Assembly: GCA_910575005.1 (NCBI GenBank)
Contig: CAJTCL010000016.1
Span: 22,512-86,511 of the forward strand
Direction: 5' to 3'
Source: Lachnospiraceae bacterium
GTDB taxonomy: Bacteria; Bacillota; Clostridia; Lachnospirales; Lachnospiraceae
Length of the DNA: 64,000 nt
Part shown: positions 1 to 7,592 of the stretch, piece by piece
Layout of the letters: every line of letters begins with the position of its first letter
How positions within the stretch are numbered: position 1 is the stretch's first letter
The notes under the pieces: model-generated
Told to the model about the DNA's origin: nothing
The model's database searches: none
Seen by the model: the letters and a program-made list of their open reading frames with translations, nothing else
Program-made: the position numbers and the translations under genes

Positions 1-2387
1 TGAATGGAACTCCTATCAGTGTGAAATTGAAACAGAAAATTTATACAGATCTCTTCCAAAGAAAAAGAAAAGTCACTCAAAAAGCTCTGAAAAATTATTT
101 AAAAATGGAGGGAATTGTGGCAGCAGATCAGATCAATGATTTGGATCTTACAGGAATAGATGGAGATTTTAAGGGTTCCTTGACAGCTTATCATGATTTT
201 AAGGAAAAACTGACAGGGTGTAAGTTGAGTGATCAGCAAAAAGAAAAAATCATTTTGGATCTCACGTTATTTGGAGATGATAAAAAACTATTGAAAAAAA
301 GACTTATGGCAATGCTTCCAAATCTTACAGATCATCAAGTCAAAGCATTATGTACCTTGTCTTATAAAGGTTGGGGACGGTTATCCAGAAAATTTTTAGA
401 AGAGATCATTGCACCAGCTCCAGAAACTGGGGAAACGTGGAGTATCATACAGGCATTGTGGGAGAGTAATGACAATTTGATGCAGATTCTCAGCGAAAAG
501 TATATGTTTGCTGAAAGTGTGGAAGCAGAAAATGGAATGGATGAAGCGAAGGAACTCACATATCAGATGGTGGAGCAGATGGCTGTATCTCCAGCAGTAA
601 AACGTCAGATTTGGCAGACGTTTTTAGTTGTAAAAGAATTGTCTAAAGTATTGGACAATCCTCCCAAACGTGTTTTTATTGAAATGGCACGTGAAAAAAT
701 GGAATCGAAACGAACGATTTCCAGAAAACAGAAATTGATGGAGCTTTATAAAAAGTGCCGTGAAGAGGAGAGAGATTGGTTACAAGAATTAAATGATACC
801 AAGGAGCAAGAATTTCGGAGGGATAAACTATTTTTGTATTATACGCAAAAAGGGCGTTGTATGTATTCAGGCGAATCGATTCGCCTGGCAGATTTGTGGG
901 ACAACCAGAAATATGATATTGACCATATTTATCCGCAATCAAAAGTAATGGATGATAGTTTAGATAATCGTGTATTGGTAAAACGGGAATATAATTCAGA
1001 CAAAACGGATGATTATCCAATTGCAGACACAATCCGCAGTGCAAGAAAACCTTTTTGGAAATCATTGCTGGATGGAGGGTTTATCACAAAAGAGAAATAT
1101 CAGAGGCTGACAAGGGCGACAAAATTTGATGATTCGGAATTGGCAGGATTTATCGCCAGACAGCTTGTAGAGACACGGCAAGGAACAAAAGCAGTTGCCT
1201 CAATCTTAAAACAAGTGCTGCCTGAGACAGAAATTGTCTATACCAAGGCAAAAATCACATCACAGTTTCGACAGGATTTTGGATTTATCAAGGTGCGGGA
1301 ATTAAATGATTTGCACCATGCCAAAGACGCTTATTTGAATATCGTAGTTGGAAATACATATTTTACAAAGTTTACGAAGAGTGCAGCATGGTTTATAAAA
1401 AAATATCCAGGAAGAAGTTATAACCTGAAAAAAATGTTTGTTTCAGAGGATATTGTAAGAAATGGTGAGATTGCATGGCGAGCTGGGGAGAAGGGTACGA
1501 TCTGTACAGTGAGAAAAGTGATGAATAAAAACAATATTTTGGTGACGAGACGTTCTTATCAGCAAAAGGGAGGATTATTTGACCAGCAGTTAATGAAAAA
1601 GGGAAAAGGTCAGGTGCCTATTAAGGGAAATGATGAGCGATTATGTGCCATTGAGAAATATGGTGGATATAATAAAGCGACTGGAACATATTTTGTGTTG
1701 GTGGAATCTGAGGATAAAAAGGGAAAGAAAATAAGGACAATTGAGTATATACCGCTTTATCTCTGCCAGCAGTTGGAAAGCAGCGAAGAAGAAATGAAAC
1801 AGTATTTGCTTGCAGAGAGAAATTTGAAAAATCCCAAAGTATTGATGAACAAGATAAAATTCGATACATTGTTTCATGTGGATGGGTTTTTGATGTGGCT
1901 GTCAGGAAGAACAGGGGATCAATTGTTGTTTAAAGGGGCAAATCAATTGCTGCTCTGCCATCAGGAACAAGTAATTCTCAAAAAGGTTCTGAAATTTGTT
2001 CAGAGAAAGAAAGAAAACAAGAATATAGAGATTCATCCTTATGATCATCTCACACAGGAGGATGTGTTGCAGTTATATGATACCTTTTTGAATAAAATTC
2101 GTAATACGGTTTATCATATTCGATTAAGCGCCCAGGAAAAAACATTGCTTGACAAGCGGAATAAGTTTGTGGAGTTGTCTCTGGAAGAAAAATGTATAGT
2201 TCTTTCGGAAATCTTGCATATGTTCCAATGTCAAAGTGGTTTTGCAAATCTAAAGTTGATCGGTGGACCTGGAAGTGCAGGGATTATAAAGATAAATAAT
2301 AATATTACTGCACTCAAGACAGTATCTATTATCAATCAGTCTCCCACAGGTATTTATCAGCAGGAGATTGATTTAAAGACATTATGA
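1..2387 (+). CDS. cas9: Cas9 endonuclease, C-terminal part (cut by window edge)
   Basis: RNA-guided nuclease that cuts both strands of target DNA in type II CRISPR immunity. The open frame runs in from the left edge (first full codon at base 3), so about 794 residues are visible of a protein that in this family is usually 1050-1400; the GTG at 21 is internal, not a start. Visible landmarks: RuvC-II (VFIEMARE, bases ~673-696), the HNH nuclease centre (YDIDHIYPQS, ~912-941, His in DIDH) and RuvC-III (LHHAKDAYLN, ~1312-1341, with His and Asp metal ligands). The remainder is the PAM-interacting C-terminal region, which carries no motif I can call. The stop overlaps the cas1 start by 4 bases (ATGA), so translation is coupled. 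The csn2 downstream fixes the subtype as II-A. RuvC-I, the bridge helix and most of the recognition lobe lie outside the window. Confidence 0.97.
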   Translation, partial: NGTPISVKLKQKIYTDLFQRKRKVTQKALKNYLKMEGIVAADQINDLDLTGIDGDFKGSLTAYHDFKEKLTGCKLSDQQKEKIILDLTLFGDDKKLLKKRLMAMLPNLTDHQVKALCTLSYKGWGRLSRKFLEEIIAPAPETGETWSIIQALWESNDNLMQILSEKYMFAESVEAENGMDEAKELTYQMVEQMAVSPAVKRQIWQTFLVVKELSKVLDNPPKRVFIEMAREKMESKRTISRKQKLMELYKKCREEERDWLQELNDTKEQEFRRDKLFLYYTQKGRCMYSGESIRLADLWDNQKYDIDHIYPQSKVMDDSLDNRVLVKREYNSDKTDDYPIADTIRSARKPFWKSLLDGGFITKEKYQRLTRATKFDDSELAGFIARQLVETRQGTKAVASILKQVLPETEIVYTKAKITSQFRQDFGFIKVRELNDLHHAKDAYLNIVVGNTYFTKFTKSAAWFIKKYPGRSYNLKKMFVSEDIVRNGEIAWRAGEKGTICTVRKVMNKNNILVTRRSYQQKGGLFDQQLMKKGKGQVPIKGNDERLCAIEKYGGYNKATGTYFVLVESEDKKGKKIRTIEYIPLYLCQQLESSEEEMKQYLLAERNLKNPKVLMNKIKFDTLFHVDGFLMWLSGRTGDQLLFKGANQLLLCHQEQVILKKVLKFVQRKKENKNIEIHPYDHLTQEDVLQLYDTFLNKIRNTVYHIRLSAQEKTLLDKRNKFVELSLEEKCIVLSEILHMFQCQSGFANLKLIGGPGSAGIIKINNNITALKTVSIINQSPTGIYQQEIDLKTL

Positions 2388-3256
2388 GCTGGCGGATTGT
2401 GGTGATCTCCAGAAGGGCAAAACTGGACTATCAGTTGGGATATCTGGTTGTACGCAGCGAGGAGACCACTAAGATCCATCTGGGGGAAATTTCCACTTTA
2501 TTAATTGAATCCACAGCGGTTTCCATTACCACAGCCTTATTGTCAGAGTTGACAAAAAAGAAAATTAAAGTGGTATTTTGTGATGAAAAAAGAAATCCGT
2601 CGTCAGAGCTGGTCAGCTATTATGGCAGCCATGATACAAGCAATAAAGTACGAAAACAGGTACAATGGCTGCCAAGCAGCAAGGAAGCAGTGTGGACAGA
2701 GATTGTGACAGAGAAAATAAGAAAGCAAAAGGAACTGTTGGAATATTTGGGGAAGGAGGAATCGGAGCTATTGGATTCCTATTTAAAGGAAATTGTCTGG
2801 AAGGATGAGACAAATCGAGAGGGACATGCTGCTAAAGTTTATTTTAACGCTTTATTTGGCTTAGATTTTACAAGAACAGCAGATCATTTGATCAATGCAG
2901 CATTAAATTATGGATATACAATTATTTTATCGGCATTTAACAGGGAGATTACAGCAAGCGGCTATCTCACACAATTGGGACTGTTTCATGACAATATGTT
3001 TAACCAATTTAATCTTGCCTCAGATCTAATGGAACCATATCGTATTCTGATAGACCGCACAATAGTTGGAATGACATTGGAAAACTTTGGACACCAGGAA
3101 AAAATGCAGCTTGTAGATATTTTAAATCAGGAAATCAGAATTGATGGTAAAATACAATATGTAAACAATGCCATTAAAATATATTGCAAAAGTGTGTTTG
3201 ATGCCTTGAATGAAAATGATAGCTCCTTGATTCGATTTTATCAAATTGAGTTATAG
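2384..3256 (+). CDS. cas1: CRISPR integrase Cas1
   Basis: Metal-dependent integrase that, with Cas2, inserts new spacers at the leader end of the array. 290 residues, the usual size for type II Cas1. The N-terminal beta domain starts with WRIVVISRRAKLDYQLGYL; the alpha-helical catalytic domain contains the family's acidic/histidine set: Glu in REGHAAKVYF, His in LGLFHDN and Asp in LASDLMEP. Start ATG overlaps the cas9 stop by 4 bases. The C-terminal end overlaps cas2. Sequence style matches streptococcal and clostridial type II-A Cas1. Nothing suggests damage. Confidence 0.97.
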   Translation: MSWRIVVISRRAKLDYQLGYLVVRSEETTKIHLGEISTLLIESTAVSITTALLSELTKKKIKVVFCDEKRNPSSELVSYYGSHDTSNKVRKQVQWLPSSKEAVWTEIVTEKIRKQKELLEYLGKEESELLDSYLKEIVWKDETNREGHAAKVYFNALFGLDFTRTADHLINAALNYGYTIILSAFNREITASGYLTQLGLFHDNMFNQFNLASDLMEPYRILIDRTIVGMTLENFGHQEKMQLVDILNQEIRIDGKIQYVNNAIKIYCKSVFDALNENDSSLIRFYQIEL

Positions 3257-3566
3257 GTTTATGAGAGTTTTGGTATTTTTTGATCTTCCAGTTACTACTG
3301 GGGAACAGCGTAGAAATTATGCTAGATTTCGGAAGTTTTTGTTGAAAAGCGGTTTTATGATGCTTCAAGAATCCGTGTACTGTAAGCTTGCGTTAAATGG
3401 AACAGTGGTAAGAGGTATTGTAGATCAAGTGCATAAAAATAGTCCACAGGAAGGGTTGGTGCAATTATTGACCGTAACAGAAAAGCAATATGCCAAGATG
3501 GATTTCATTGTAGGTGAGGTCAAGAGTGAAGTATTGGATAGTGATGAAAGGCTGGTGATTTTATGA
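3246..3566 (+). CDS. cas2: CRISPR-associated Cas2
   Basis: Small ferredoxin-fold partner that bridges two Cas1 dimers in the spacer integration complex. 106 residues with the typical first strand MRVLVFFDLPV and the C-terminal ERLVIL strand. Two starts are possible: TTG at 3246 (inside cas1, giving MSYRFMRVL) or ATG at 3261. I chose TTG because Streptococcus pyogenes Cas2 begins MSYRYMRM, and the extra residues MSYRF match that closely; the overlap with cas1 also fits the tightly coupled operon. The end overlaps csn2 by 4 bases. The start choice is an inference; the gene identity is clear. Confidence 0.95.
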   Translation: MSYRFMRVLVFFDLPVTTGEQRRNYARFRKFLLKSGFMMLQESVYCKLALNGTVVRGIVDQVHKNSPQEGLVQLLTVTEKQYAKMDFIVGEVKSEVLDSDERLVIL

Positions 3567-4234
3567 AACTGGTACATCCAGATTTACAATATCAGTTTTG
3601 TTTGGATTACCCAGATGGATGTGAATGGATTATAGAATCACCAAAGCTTTTGGCAAAATATGTAGGGGAATTGATTTGCCAGGCAGAAGGAGAGGCAGGG
3701 AATTTTGTCTTGTCCGAGGAAGGAAAAGAACTTAATATTTCTAAAAATATGGAGGTAATCGTAAATCCCTTTGCTTTAAATGTAAACGATAAAAAAATAT
3801 TAAGTAAACTTTATGTAGAATTAACAGAGCTGGCGGCGGGGGAGGTGATGTATTTAGCGACACAAGAGATAAAACATAACATACAAAGTTATTTTTTAGA
3901 ACTAGAGCAGTTAAGTTCATTTGTTTTGGAATCGGATTCAGAAATAGATATGACTGTACTTTTGAAATCAATTGGAGTAAAAATAGAACATTCTGCTACA
4001 GATTTTTTTGAAAATATGATATCTTATTTAAGATTGATTACAGAGTTATTGGGGAAGAAAATAATTGTTATGGTTAATATCCAGTCTTATATTACAGAAA
4101 AACAGTTAGAGGAATTATGGAAAACCGCCGATTATTGTGAGTTCTCTTTAATTTTAATTGAAAATAGGCAATGGGGCTTTTCAAAAACTAGAAATCAGTA
4201 TATAATTGATAAGGATTATTGCGAAATCTTTTGA
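3563..4234 (+). CDS. csn2: Csn2, type II-A adaptation protein
   Basis: Toroidal tetramer that binds free DNA ends and is needed for spacer acquisition in type II-A systems; its presence assigns the subtype. 223 residues, the short Csn2 class. Family-like segments: an N-terminal beta strand region, LKSIGVKIE in the middle, the KKIIVMVNIQSYIT strand, and a C-terminal ILIENR...YIIDKDYCEIF similar in layout to the S. pyogenes protein ending (ILDEDYFLI). Start ATG overlaps cas2 by 4 bases. The stop lies inside a short hairpin, and the leader begins immediately after. Last gene of the cas operon. Confidence 0.93.
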   Translation: MKLVHPDLQYQFCLDYPDGCEWIIESPKLLAKYVGELICQAEGEAGNFVLSEEGKELNISKNMEVIVNPFALNVNDKKILSKLYVELTELAAGEVMYLATQEIKHNIQSYFLELEQLSSFVLESDSEIDMTVLLKSIGVKIEHSATDFFENMISYLRLITELLGKKIIVMVNIQSYITEKQLEELWKTADYCEFSLILIENRQWGFSKTRNQYIIDKDYCEIF

Positions 4235-4239
4235 TTTCG
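4220..4239 (+). terminator. Short hairpin over the csn2 stop codon
   Basis: GCGAAATC-TTTT-GATTTCGT forms a stem of 7 Watson-Crick pairs plus one G-T pair with a four-base loop, covering the csn2 stop. It is not followed by a good T run on the plus strand, so it may only slow or partly terminate the cas transcript before the leader. Function is inference. Confidence 0.4.
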
Positions 4240-4293
4240 TAGTTTGAATACCAGTATTTATGCTTATGATGGCATTTCATTTTTGGATTTGAG
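4235..4293 (+). promoter_or_regulatory. CRISPR leader with ATTTGAG leader-anchoring sequence
   Basis: The 59 bases between csn2 and the first repeat. They end exactly in ATTTGAG (4287-4293) abutting the first repeat; ATTTGAG is the leader-anchoring sequence described for Streptococcus thermophilus type II-A systems, which directs Cas1-Cas2 to the first repeat. The leader also carries GTTTGAATACCA (4242-4253), the exact reverse complement of the last 12 bases of the repeat. No convincing crRNA promoter boxes are seen; pre-crRNA may start within repeats or from an AT-rich leader promoter. Confidence 0.85.
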
Positions 4294-5249
4294 GTTTGAG
4301 AATGATGTAAATATGTATGGTATTCAAACAAAGCTAATAGAGGTATACAGTAGGATGGTGTTTGAGAATGATGTAAATATGTATGGTATTCAAACTTCAT
4401 TATGCCAGTGTTCAAAACAAATATAGTTTGAGAATGATGTAAATATGTATGGTATTCAAACATTTTGCCGCCTTTTTCCACAGTTCTGTCGTTTGAGAAT
4501 GATGTAAATATGTATGGTATTCAAACTAAGAACATTCATATCCAATCCATTAATAGTTTGAGAATGATGTAAATATGTATGGTATTCAAACACCTGGGAC
4601 GGCAGGACGGGGGCGGCGGTTGTTTGAGAATGATGTAAATATGTATGGTATTCAAACTATTAGCTCCTATAATCGCTATACCGTTAGGTTTGAGAATGAT
4701 GTAAATATGTATGGTATTCAAACAGTCTAATCGTTACAAGCGCATTAACAGGGTTTGAGAATGATGTAAATATGTATGGTATTCAAACACTGTTATTGAA
4801 TTTGTGAAAGATGCTTATGTTTGAGAATGATGTAAATATGTATGGTATTCAAACAAGTATAAAGTTGTAAAGGATGTGTGTATTGTTTGAGAATGATGTA
4901 AATATGTATGGTATTCAAACCCGTGCAGAACTTAAAGTGATTGGTATTAGTTTGAGAATGATGTAAATATGTATGGTATTCAAACAGGTTTCCGAGGCTT
5001 CGGTATTGATGAATCGTTTGAGAATGATGTAAATATGTATGGTATTCAAACCAAGAAGGCGAAAAAGTGGGCAGCAGACCCGTTTGAGAATGATGTAAAT
5101 ATGTATGGTATTCAAACGGGAACCGGACAAGAAAAAGAAACACAAGTGTTTGAGAATGATGTAAATATGTATGGTATTCAAACCTCAGTTACTATCTCTT
5201 AACTTATAAGTATGTTTGAGAATGATGTAAATATGTATGGTATTCAAAC
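4294..5249 (+). CRISPR. Type II-A CRISPR array, 15 perfect repeats
   Basis: Fifteen identical 36-base repeats starting GTTTGAGAATGATGTAAATA and ending TGGTATTCAAAC, beginning at 4294, 4360, 4426, 4491, 4556, 4622, 4688, 4753, 4819, 4885, 4950, 5016, 5082, 5148 and 5214. The 14 spacers between them are 29 or 30 bases; a 15th spacer (5250-5279) precedes a degenerate terminal repeat. Repeat ends GTTTGA/TCAAAC are inverted, as usual for type II. All spacers differ by eye. Direction: leader at the left, degenerate repeat at the right, same strand as the cas genes. The spacer at 4592-4621 is 23/30 G+C, unlike the rest. ORFs read across the array are artefacts of the repeat. Confidence 0.99.
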
Positions 5250-5279
5250 ATTTCAAGATAGACTTTTTCCTGGTTAATA

Positions 5280-5315
5280 GTTTGAGAGTAATGTAAATAT
5301 TTTGTTAAAAAAGCC
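5280..5315 (+). repeat. Degenerate leader-distal CRISPR repeat
   Basis: GTTTGAGAGTAATGTAAATA keeps all but two of the first 22 positions of the repeat and then diverges completely in the 3' half. It sits one 30-base spacer after the last perfect repeat, the normal place for the oldest, decayed repeat. It marks the array end and supports the leader/orientation call. Confidence 0.85.
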
Positions 5316-5482
5316 AAAGAAGCAGAAAACTCATTGACTTTAATAAAGATACTCTGATACTTCTTAAAGCTAAGATTGGCATATTGTATACAGTACAGAA
5401 CGGTTTGTGTGTACAAAAACATAGGATTTTTTAGAGAGTAAGAAAGTGATAAAATATTCTGTGTGGTAAAGAAAATTATATT

Positions 5483-5770
5483 ATGAATTCCAAAGAAACA
5501 CAAGAATTCTATGATTTTGTTTTAGAACTGGATGTAGTAAATGAGTATGCTGCTGGAATATGGGCTGATTATGTAACATATTGCATTGATCATGATATAA
5601 ATACAGAAGAGATGCAGCATCCAATGGCAGTGAAAACTCAGGAAGTCTTTGATATTAAGAGTAAGATCTATTCGGGTGAGGAATGCAAAAACATGGAAGA
5701 TATAGAGCAAATAAAAGAGAGTCTTATAACAATGAAACAGTATCTGCAGGAAGTAGAGGAATTAGGATAA
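5483..5770 (+). CDS. Small acidic protein of unknown function next to the CRISPR array
   Basis: 95 residues, not recognised. About 22 Asp/Glu against 7 Lys and no Arg, giving a strongly negative net charge near -15. It starts MNSKETQEFYDFVLELD and has a predicted helical look throughout (IEQIKESLITMKQYLQEVEEL at the end); no signal peptide or membrane segment. The ATG has only a weak upstream purine stretch (AAAGAAAATTAT), and promoter boxes are poor. It stands alone between the array and a good terminator at 5847, on the same strand. Size and charge would suit a nucleic-acid mimic or an adaptor protein, but this is speculation; it may equally be an unrelated cargo gene. Reality of the gene is moderately supported by length and by the terminator behind it. 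Confidence 0.6.
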   Translation: MNSKETQEFYDFVLELDVVNEYAAGIWADYVTYCIDHDINTEEMQHPMAVKTQEVFDIKSKIYSGEECKNMEDIEQIKESLITMKQYLQEVEELG

Positions 5771-5846
5771 CAAGCAGATAGATAAATGACGCTGACAGAT
5801 CAAAAAATAGTGAGTAAACTGTGCATAGTAATAAAATTGATAGTAC

Positions 5847-5886
5847 AAAAAACTGTATGAGAACTATTTTCCATACAGTTTTTTTA
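5847..5886 (+). terminator. Rho-independent terminator
   Basis: AAAAACTGTATG ... CATACAGTTTTTTT: an 8-base stem (ACTGTATG/CATACAGT) with a 12-base loop, flanked by A run upstream and T run downstream, 77 bases after the small acidic gene. The A/T flanks could make it bidirectional. The rest of 5771-6047 holds nothing else I can name. Confidence 0.85.
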
Positions 5887-6047
5887 TTATCCTATTAGGA
5901 AGTTCTTTCGGATTTTCTATAAAATAAAATGGCTTCCACTAAGAATTGCAGGGTCTTTCTACATTTCCTTTCAGTTGTTGTCTAACAAATGCCATTGTCA
6001 CTTGGCAGTCTTTTCAGGTTACAGCTTTCTGAAAAACGGGATAGACA

Positions 6048-6076
6048 TTGAAAAATAAAATAATATATGATAGTAT
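6048..6076 (+). promoter_or_regulatory. Sigma-A type promoter for the MBL-fold/rnhA genes
   Basis: TTGAAA (6048-6053), 17 bases, TAGTAT (6071-6076). Transcription would start near 6083, which is why an upstream in-frame ATG at 6067 is rejected as the start of the next gene. Confidence 0.65.
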
Positions 6077-6138
6077 GTTTAAGAAAGAATTTATGGAATA
6101 GATTCCATTCTTGGATATCAAGCAGAGGAACAGACAAT

Positions 6139-6891
6139 ATGAAGATTATATATATCCATCACAGTACTTTTTGTGTGGAAATAGAGGATAGAGTGCTGGT
6201 ATTTGACTATTATAATGGGGTGGGTGTTCCTTCTTTTACGTATCATGGGAAGATGCCAGAATACCCCAGGGAAACGCCAATCTATGTGTTTTCCAGCCAT
6301 AGCCATCGGGATCATTTTGATATGGAAGTATTGAAATGGAGAGAGCGCTATCCAAATATTCATTATATTTTTGCAAAGGAAATTAAGAAGAAGCTTGGAA
6401 ATTCCGTGCTCAAGCGATTAGGGGTTACAGAGGAGGATAAGACAAAGATTACTTATGTAAAACCTGGAGAGACCTATGAGATTGCGGATCTTAAAGTGGA
6501 GACACTGCTCTCCACAGACAGCGGTGTTGCCTATCTGGTGTCAGTTTGCGGTAAGGTCATTTACCATGCAGGGGACTTAAACTGGTGGCATTGGGAAGAG
6601 GAATCAGAGGAATTTAACCGCTGGCAGGAAGAAACCTATAAGCAGCAGATCAAGCTTTTAAATGGCAGAAAGATTGATCTTTCTTTTGTGACAGTAGATC
6701 CCAGGCTGGGTAATAATCAGTTCCTGGGAATTGATTTTTTTATGCAGCAGGTGAAGACTGGCTATGTGCTGCCGATGCATTTGTGGAAGCATTATGAGTT
6801 GATCGAGCAGTACCGCCAGAAGCCAGAAAACAGCGGATGGCGTGAGCGAATTTTGACAGTTGATCGAGAAAATCAGGAAATTGTAGTATAG
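6139..6891 (+). CDS. Metallo-beta-lactamase fold metal-dependent hydrolase
   Basis: 250 residues with the start at ATG 6139, preceded by AGAGGAA at a good distance; an upstream ATG at 6067 overlaps the promoter and lacks a ribosome binding site. The protein has the MBL-fold signature SHSHRDHFD (HxHxDH, two-metal site), a following strand with YHAGDLNWW supplying further metal ligands (His and Asp), and a C-terminal [10 protein letters not shown] histidine. It belongs to the UPF0173/RomA-like cytosolic hydrolases with no known single substrate. No signal peptide. Followed after 11 bases by rnhA, so the two are likely cotranscribed. The specific substrate cannot be read from sequence. Confidence 0.88.
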   Translation: MKIIYIHHSTFCVEIEDRVLVFDYYNGVGVPSFTYHGKMPEYPRETPIYVFSSHSHRDHFDMEVLKWRERYPNIHYIFAKEIKKKLGNSVLKRLGVTEEDKTKITYVKPGETYEIADLKVETLLSTDSGVAYLVSVCGKVIYHAGDLNWWHWEEESEEFNRWQEETYKQQIKLLNGRKIDLSFVTVDPRLGNNQFLGIDFFMQQVKTGYVLPMHLWKHYELIEQYRQKPENSGWRERILTVDRENQEIVV

Positions 6892-6902
6892 CGGAGGACG
6901 AT

Positions 6903-7388
6903 ATGGATGTAAAAATTTTTACAGATGGGGCAGCCCGCGGCAATCCAGACGGGCCAGGAGGTTATGGCGCCGTTTTGCTTTATATGGACCCAGAGGGCAA
7001 AATATATAAAAAAGAGATTTCAGCAGGGTACAAAAAGACTACCAATAATCGAATGGAATTGATGGCGGTAATCCGCAGTCTCCAGGAATTGAATCGGCCA
7101 TGTTCCGTGGAATTATATTCGGATTCCAAATATGTGGTGGATGCCTTTAACCAGAAATGGATTGAGAATTGGGTGAAACGGGGTTGGAGAAAAGCAGATG
7201 GAAAACCTGTAAAAAACAGCAAGCTTTGGAAGGAACTCTTAGAGGCAATGAAGCCGCATCAGGTACGGTTTATCTGGGTTAAGGGCCATGATGGACATGT
7301 GATGAATGAGCGCTGTGACCAGCTTGCAACGACCGCGGCCGATGGAGATCATTTATTGGAAGATGAAATGGAAGATACAGACATTTAA
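6903..7388 (+). CDS. rnhA: Ribonuclease HI
   Basis: Cuts the RNA strand of RNA-DNA hybrids during replication and repair. 161 residues, normal for type 1 RNase H without the extra hybrid-binding domain. The DEDD active site is complete: Asp8 (FTDG), Glu52 (RMELMA), Asp74 (YSDSKYV) and Asp139 (ERCDQLA). The basic handle region ([16 protein letters not shown]) is present as in E. coli RNase HI. Ribosome binding site GCGGAGGA precedes the ATG. Short acidic C-terminal tail. Likely in one transcript with the upstream MBL-fold gene. Confidence 0.96.
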   Translation: MDVKIFTDGAARGNPDGPGGYGAVLLYMDPEGKIYKKEISAGYKKTTNNRMELMAVIRSLQELNRPCSVELYSDSKYVVDAFNQKWIENWVKRGWRKADGKPVKNSKLWKELLEAMKPHQVRFIWVKGHDGHVMNERCDQLATTAADGDHLLEDEMEDTDI

Positions 7389-7439
7389 AAAATGTTCTCG
7401 AAAGAATGAGACAATGGTTTGATGAAAAGGAGGTGCGTT

Positions 7440-7553
7440 ATGGCATTTTTAGCTAGTTTTATACAGTATGCGGTAAAGGCTGTCATTATGGTGGCAGTGG
7501 CAGGAGCAGGAATTTTCCTGGGAAAGAAGCTGCGTGATAGAAAAGATGCTTAA
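7440..7553 (+). CDS. 37-residue single-span membrane protein
   Basis: ATG at 7440 behind a strong AAAAGGAGGT; stop TAA at 7551. One hydrophobic helix (AVIMVAVAGAGIFLG) after a short N-terminus MAFLASFIQYAVK, then a basic, polar tail KKLRDRKDA. Inside-positive end suggests the C-terminus is cytosolic. Lies between rnhA and alaS, 39 bases before alaS. Not recognised; small membrane proteins of this shape are common in Clostridia. The ribosome binding site is the best evidence that it is translated. Confidence 0.7.
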   Translation: MAFLASFIQYAVKAVIMVAVAGAGIFLGKKLRDRKDA

Positions 7554-7592
7554 TACAGCAGAATCGAAATAGACAGTTGGAGGAAATAGATT

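Noticed and set aside
5250..5480. tracrRNA in the region after the array
   Set aside because: The repeat-like sequence at 5280 is in the same sense as the repeats, so it is a degenerate repeat, not an anti-repeat.
4188..5503. Several open frames across the CRISPR array encoding repeated NTIHIYIILK or FEYHTYLHHSQT peptides
   Set aside because: They are translations of the 36-base repeat on the two strands, not genes.
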